Assembly (NCBI GenBank): GCA_051005875.1 | Contig: JBPCIX010000044.1 | Coordinates: 1-6,289 of the forward strand | Source: JBPCIX01 sp051005875 | Lineage (GTDB): Bacteria > Actinomycetota > CADDZG01 > JAHWKV01 | DNA length: 6,289 nt | Direction of reading: 5' to 3' | Shown: one piece after another, positions 4,749 through 6,289 of the stretch | How positions within the stretch are numbered: the stretch's first letter is position 1 | How the letters are laid out: the number at the start of each line of letters is the position of its first letter | Program-made: the position numbers and the translations under genes | The notes under the pieces: generated by a model | Databases searched by the model: none | What the model was told of the DNA's origin: nothing | Seen by the model: only the letters and a program-made list of their open reading frames with translations

Positions 4749-6056
4749 TTGGCCCTAGAAATTGCTTTAGACCCAGAATCATTATCCAAACCGATCAGCC
4801 GGGTGGCAATGCTGGTTGTTCATTCCAACCCCCTGGCCGAGCCCGGCGCGGGTGACGCAGGCGGCATGACCGTCTATGTAAGCAAGATGGCCCAGGCGCT
4901 GGCGGCGCAAGGAGTTCAAGTCGATCTGTACACCAGGCGCGACGGATCGGGGCCCGATGAGACCCAGCTTTTTCCGGGCGTTAGGGTGATCCAAATCGAG
5001 GCCGGCTCGACCGGGCTCTCGAAGCAGGAGATACCCGCCCATTTGCCGGAATTTACGTCTAACCTGATTAAGGCCTCGATGCAACTGCAGGGGGCCTCGG
5101 AAGGCCAGTCTCCATATGACCTTATTCATAGCCATTACTGGTTGTCGGGCAGGGTCGCTTCGATATTGAAGGCCAGGTGGGAGGTGCCTTTTGTGCATAC
5201 CTTTCACACCCTTGGCCGGGTGAAAAACCGGGCGCGGCGTGTGGACGATGCCCTCGAGCCCGAGACCAGGCTGAACGGCGAGGCACGGGTGATCGCCGAT
5301 GCGTGCGCGATTGTGGCCTCGACCAACGAAGAACGGCAGTCGCTGATTGAGCTGTATGCAGCGCACCCGGAAAGAATTCATCTGGTTCACCCCGGAGTTG
5401 ATCACAAGCTATTCCGGCCGGCGAATCGGGCGCTGGCGAAGCGGCGTCTGGGCATGGGCGACGGCCGGCTGATTCTGTTTGCGGGCCGGCTTCAACCTCT
5501 GAAAGCCGCAGACACGGCGGTCAGGGCGGCAGCGGTGCTTCTTAGTCGCCCGGGCTTGGCCGACCTGCGCCTAATGGTCGTGGGGGGGCCGAGCGGCACC
5601 AACGGGCTGAGGGAACTCGAGAGGCTAAGGGCCCTTGCAATCGAGCTTGGAATCGAAAGCTCGGTCGAGTTTGCTCCGGCCCAGCCGCAGACGAAGCTGG
5701 CTCGCTATTATCAGGCTGCCGACGTTTGCCTGGTGCCTTCGGTGACCGAATCGTTTGGTTTGGTCGCTTTGGAGGCCCAAGCGTGTGGACTCCCGGTTGT
5801 TGCTTCAAATGTAGGGGGGCTCAGATCAATCATCCAAGAAGGCAAAACGGGATTTTTGGTTGAGCCCGGCGATAGCCTCGGCTTCGCTGATCGCGCCGAG
5901 TCCCTGCTCGCCAACCCGGGGGCGCTTGCCAAGATGGGAGCGCAGGCGGCGGCGAGCGCAGCCGAGTTTTCTTGGGAGGGATCCGCCGCCGAGTTGTACG
6001 ACCTCTACGAAACCAGCACGGGCAGGCACGGCGCCGCCTTCGGCGGCAACCCTTGA
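4749..6056 (+). CDS. mshA: GT4 glycosyltransferase, MshA-like (D-inositol-3-phosphate glycosyltransferase)
   Basis: This 435-residue GT-B fold enzyme starts at TTG. MshA joins GlcNAc from UDP-GlcNAc to 1L-myo-inositol 1-phosphate, the first step of mycothiol synthesis in the cytoplasm. The N-terminal domain has HSNPLAEPGAGDAGGMTVYV (25-44), closely matching the MshA donor/acceptor loop, then YDLIHSHYWLSGRV (123-136) and HTLGRVKN (153-160). The C-terminal domain has VHPGVDHKLFRP (213-224), the UDP-sugar-binding GRLQPLK (246-252), VVGGPSG (277-283), and the E-x7-E motif ESFGLVALE (Glu334 to Glu342) followed by AQACGLPVVASNVGG. Length is normal. Other mycothiol genes (mshB, mshC, mshD) are not in view, so a related GT4 enzyme for another glycoside or lipid remains possible. 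The gene follows the acetyltransferase by 49 bases with no terminator between them, so it may be the last gene of that operon. Confidence 0.85.
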   Translation: MALEIALDPESLSKPISRVAMLVVHSNPLAEPGAGDAGGMTVYVSKMAQALAAQGVQVDLYTRRDGSGPDETQLFPGVRVIQIEAGSTGLSKQEIPAHLPEFTSNLIKASMQLQGASEGQSPYDLIHSHYWLSGRVASILKARWEVPFVHTFHTLGRVKNRARRVDDALEPETRLNGEARVIADACAIVASTNEERQSLIELYAAHPERIHLVHPGVDHKLFRPANRALAKRRLGMGDGRLILFAGRLQPLKAADTAVRAAAVLLSRPGLADLRLMVVGGPSGTNGLRELERLRALAIELGIESSVEFAPAQPQTKLARYYQAADVCLVPSVTESFGLVALEAQACGLPVVASNVGGLRSIIQEGKTGFLVEPGDSLGFADRAESLLANPGALAKMGAQAAASAAEFSWEGSAAELYDLYETSTGRHGAAFGGNP

Positions 6057-6058
6057 GA

Positions 6059-6076
6059 CCGGCGCCAAAGCGCCGG
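6059..6076 (+). terminator. GC-rich stem-loop after the glycosyltransferase gene
   Basis: CCGGCGC, loop CAAA, then GCGCCGG make a perfect 7-bp stem two bases after the TGA stop. No T-run follows, as is common for actinobacterial terminators of the tail-less type. It probably ends the plus-strand operon or protects its 3' end. Confidence 0.6.
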
Positions 6077-6077
6077 C

Positions 6078-6110
6078 TCGCGAAGAAACTATTTAGTTCG
6101 CGAAGAAACT
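6078..6110. repeat. 13-bp direct repeat that also forms an inverted repeat
   Basis: TCGCGAAGAAACT occurs at 6078-6090 and 6098-6110, one repeat every 20 bases. Because TCGCGA is self-complementary, TCGCGAA at 6078-6084 also pairs with TTCGCGA at 6097-6103 across a 12-base loop. A further small palindrome CGAAG-AAA-CTTCG lies at 6101-6113. The reverse complement of the shared core (AGTTTCTTC) recurs at 6250-6258. The repeats sit between the stem-loop and a strong promoter, so they may be a second terminator hairpin or binding sites for a regulator of the downstream gene. Confidence 0.7.
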
Positions 6111-6122
6111 TCGAAAAAATCA

Positions 6123-6152
6123 TTGACGTTTCATGCGGGGAACCCGTAGATT
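6123..6152 (+). promoter_or_regulatory. Housekeeping-type promoter for the gene at the right edge
   Basis: TTGACG at 6123-6128 and TAGATT at 6147-6152 are separated by 18 bases, close to the primary-sigma consensus. A run of A residues (6114-6119) lies just upstream. Transcription would start near 6159, about 120 bases before the next ATG. Confidence 0.65.
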
Positions 6153-6158
6153 CCAGTC

Positions 6159-6277
6159 GTCCCGAGTAACCAGGGTCGCCGAGTGAGTGGCAAAGCGGAA
6201 GCCGTGGGGTAGCAGAGGCTGTCTGGAAGTCCGGCCGTTGTGGTGGCAAAGTTTCTTCTTTAAGGGAAGGACCTGCT
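6159..6277 (+). other. Long 5' leader of the right-edge gene, possibly structured
   Basis: About 120 untranslated bases lie between the predicted transcription start and the ATG at 6278. Possible pairings include AGCC with GGCT (around 6200-6222) and GGCTG with CGGCC (around 6219-6238). It also carries AGTTTCTTC at 6250-6258, complementary to the repeats upstream, but those lie before the predicted transcription start. A good ribosome binding site (AAGGA, 6267-6271) closes it. I could not match it to a known riboswitch class. No small ORF stands out. Confidence 0.4.
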
Positions 6278-6289
6278 ATGGCGGTGAGG
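6278..6289 (+). CDS. Start of an unidentified gene, runs off the right edge
   Basis: ATG at 6278 follows AAGGA by 6 bases and begins MAVR, then the window ends. Promoter, leader and ribosome binding site support a real start. Four codons are too few to name a product. Confidence 0.6.

Noticed and set aside
4782..5405. 207-codon minus-strand open frame
   Set aside because: It lies wholly within the MshA-like gene, which has strong motif support; high GC makes such shadows common.
6185..6225. c-di-GMP (GEMM-I) riboswitch suggested by GCAAAGC and GGTAGC segments in the leader
   Set aside because: The spacing between the segments is too short for the known fold, and the GAAA tetraloop arm and enclosing stem are not apparent. 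An Infernal scan would settle it.

Overview
This window looks like a piece of chromosome from a high-GC actinobacterium (Actinomycetota). The evidence is a MshA-type glycosyltransferase, a DtxR-family metal regulator, an RsiG/AmfC-type anti-sigma factor, a secreted glycine-rich protein of PGRS style, and TANNNT-type -10 elements. I cannot name the genus. The mix of families suggests a non-streptomycete, perhaps an uncultured lineage, but that is a guess. No tRNA, rRNA, mobile element or CRISPR array is visible.

Left half, minus strand (positions 2215 down to 1): a DtxR/MntR-family metal-dependent repressor, a two-ACT-domain GcvR-like protein, a peptide deformylase (def) and, running off the left edge, a signal-peptide-bearing glycine-rich surface or secreted protein. 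The gaps are 6, 49 and 87 bases, so at least the first three genes are probably one operon.

Middle, plus strand (2293 to 4699): the most interesting part. A 203-residue protein carries two exact copies of the c-di-GMP-binding signature E-x3-S-x2-R-x3-Q-x3-D known from RsiG, the c-di-GMP-dependent anti-sigma factor of WhiG in Streptomyces. Its 3' end overlaps by 20 bases an HD-GYP gene with all catalytic residues, predicted to degrade c-di-GMP. A BioF2/CelD-type GNAT acetyltransferase follows 12 bases later and appears to start at a rare CTG codon. A c-di-GMP sensor and a c-di-GMP eraser are therefore encoded as a translationally coupled pair. No sigma factor gene lies in the window, so the RsiG target must be elsewhere.

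Right part (4749 to 6289): a GT4 glycosyltransferase close to MshA (first step of mycothiol synthesis), starting at TTG behind a strong ribosome binding site. It is followed by a GC-rich stem-loop just after its stop, a block of short direct and inverted repeats, a good housekeeping-type promoter (TTGACG, 18 bases, TAGATT), a leader of about 120 bases, and the first four codons of a gene that runs off the right edge.

The 77-base divergent region at 2216-2292 separates the two operons and appears to hold overlapping, oppositely directed -10 elements. The metal regulator and the c-di-GMP module may therefore compete for RNA polymerase.
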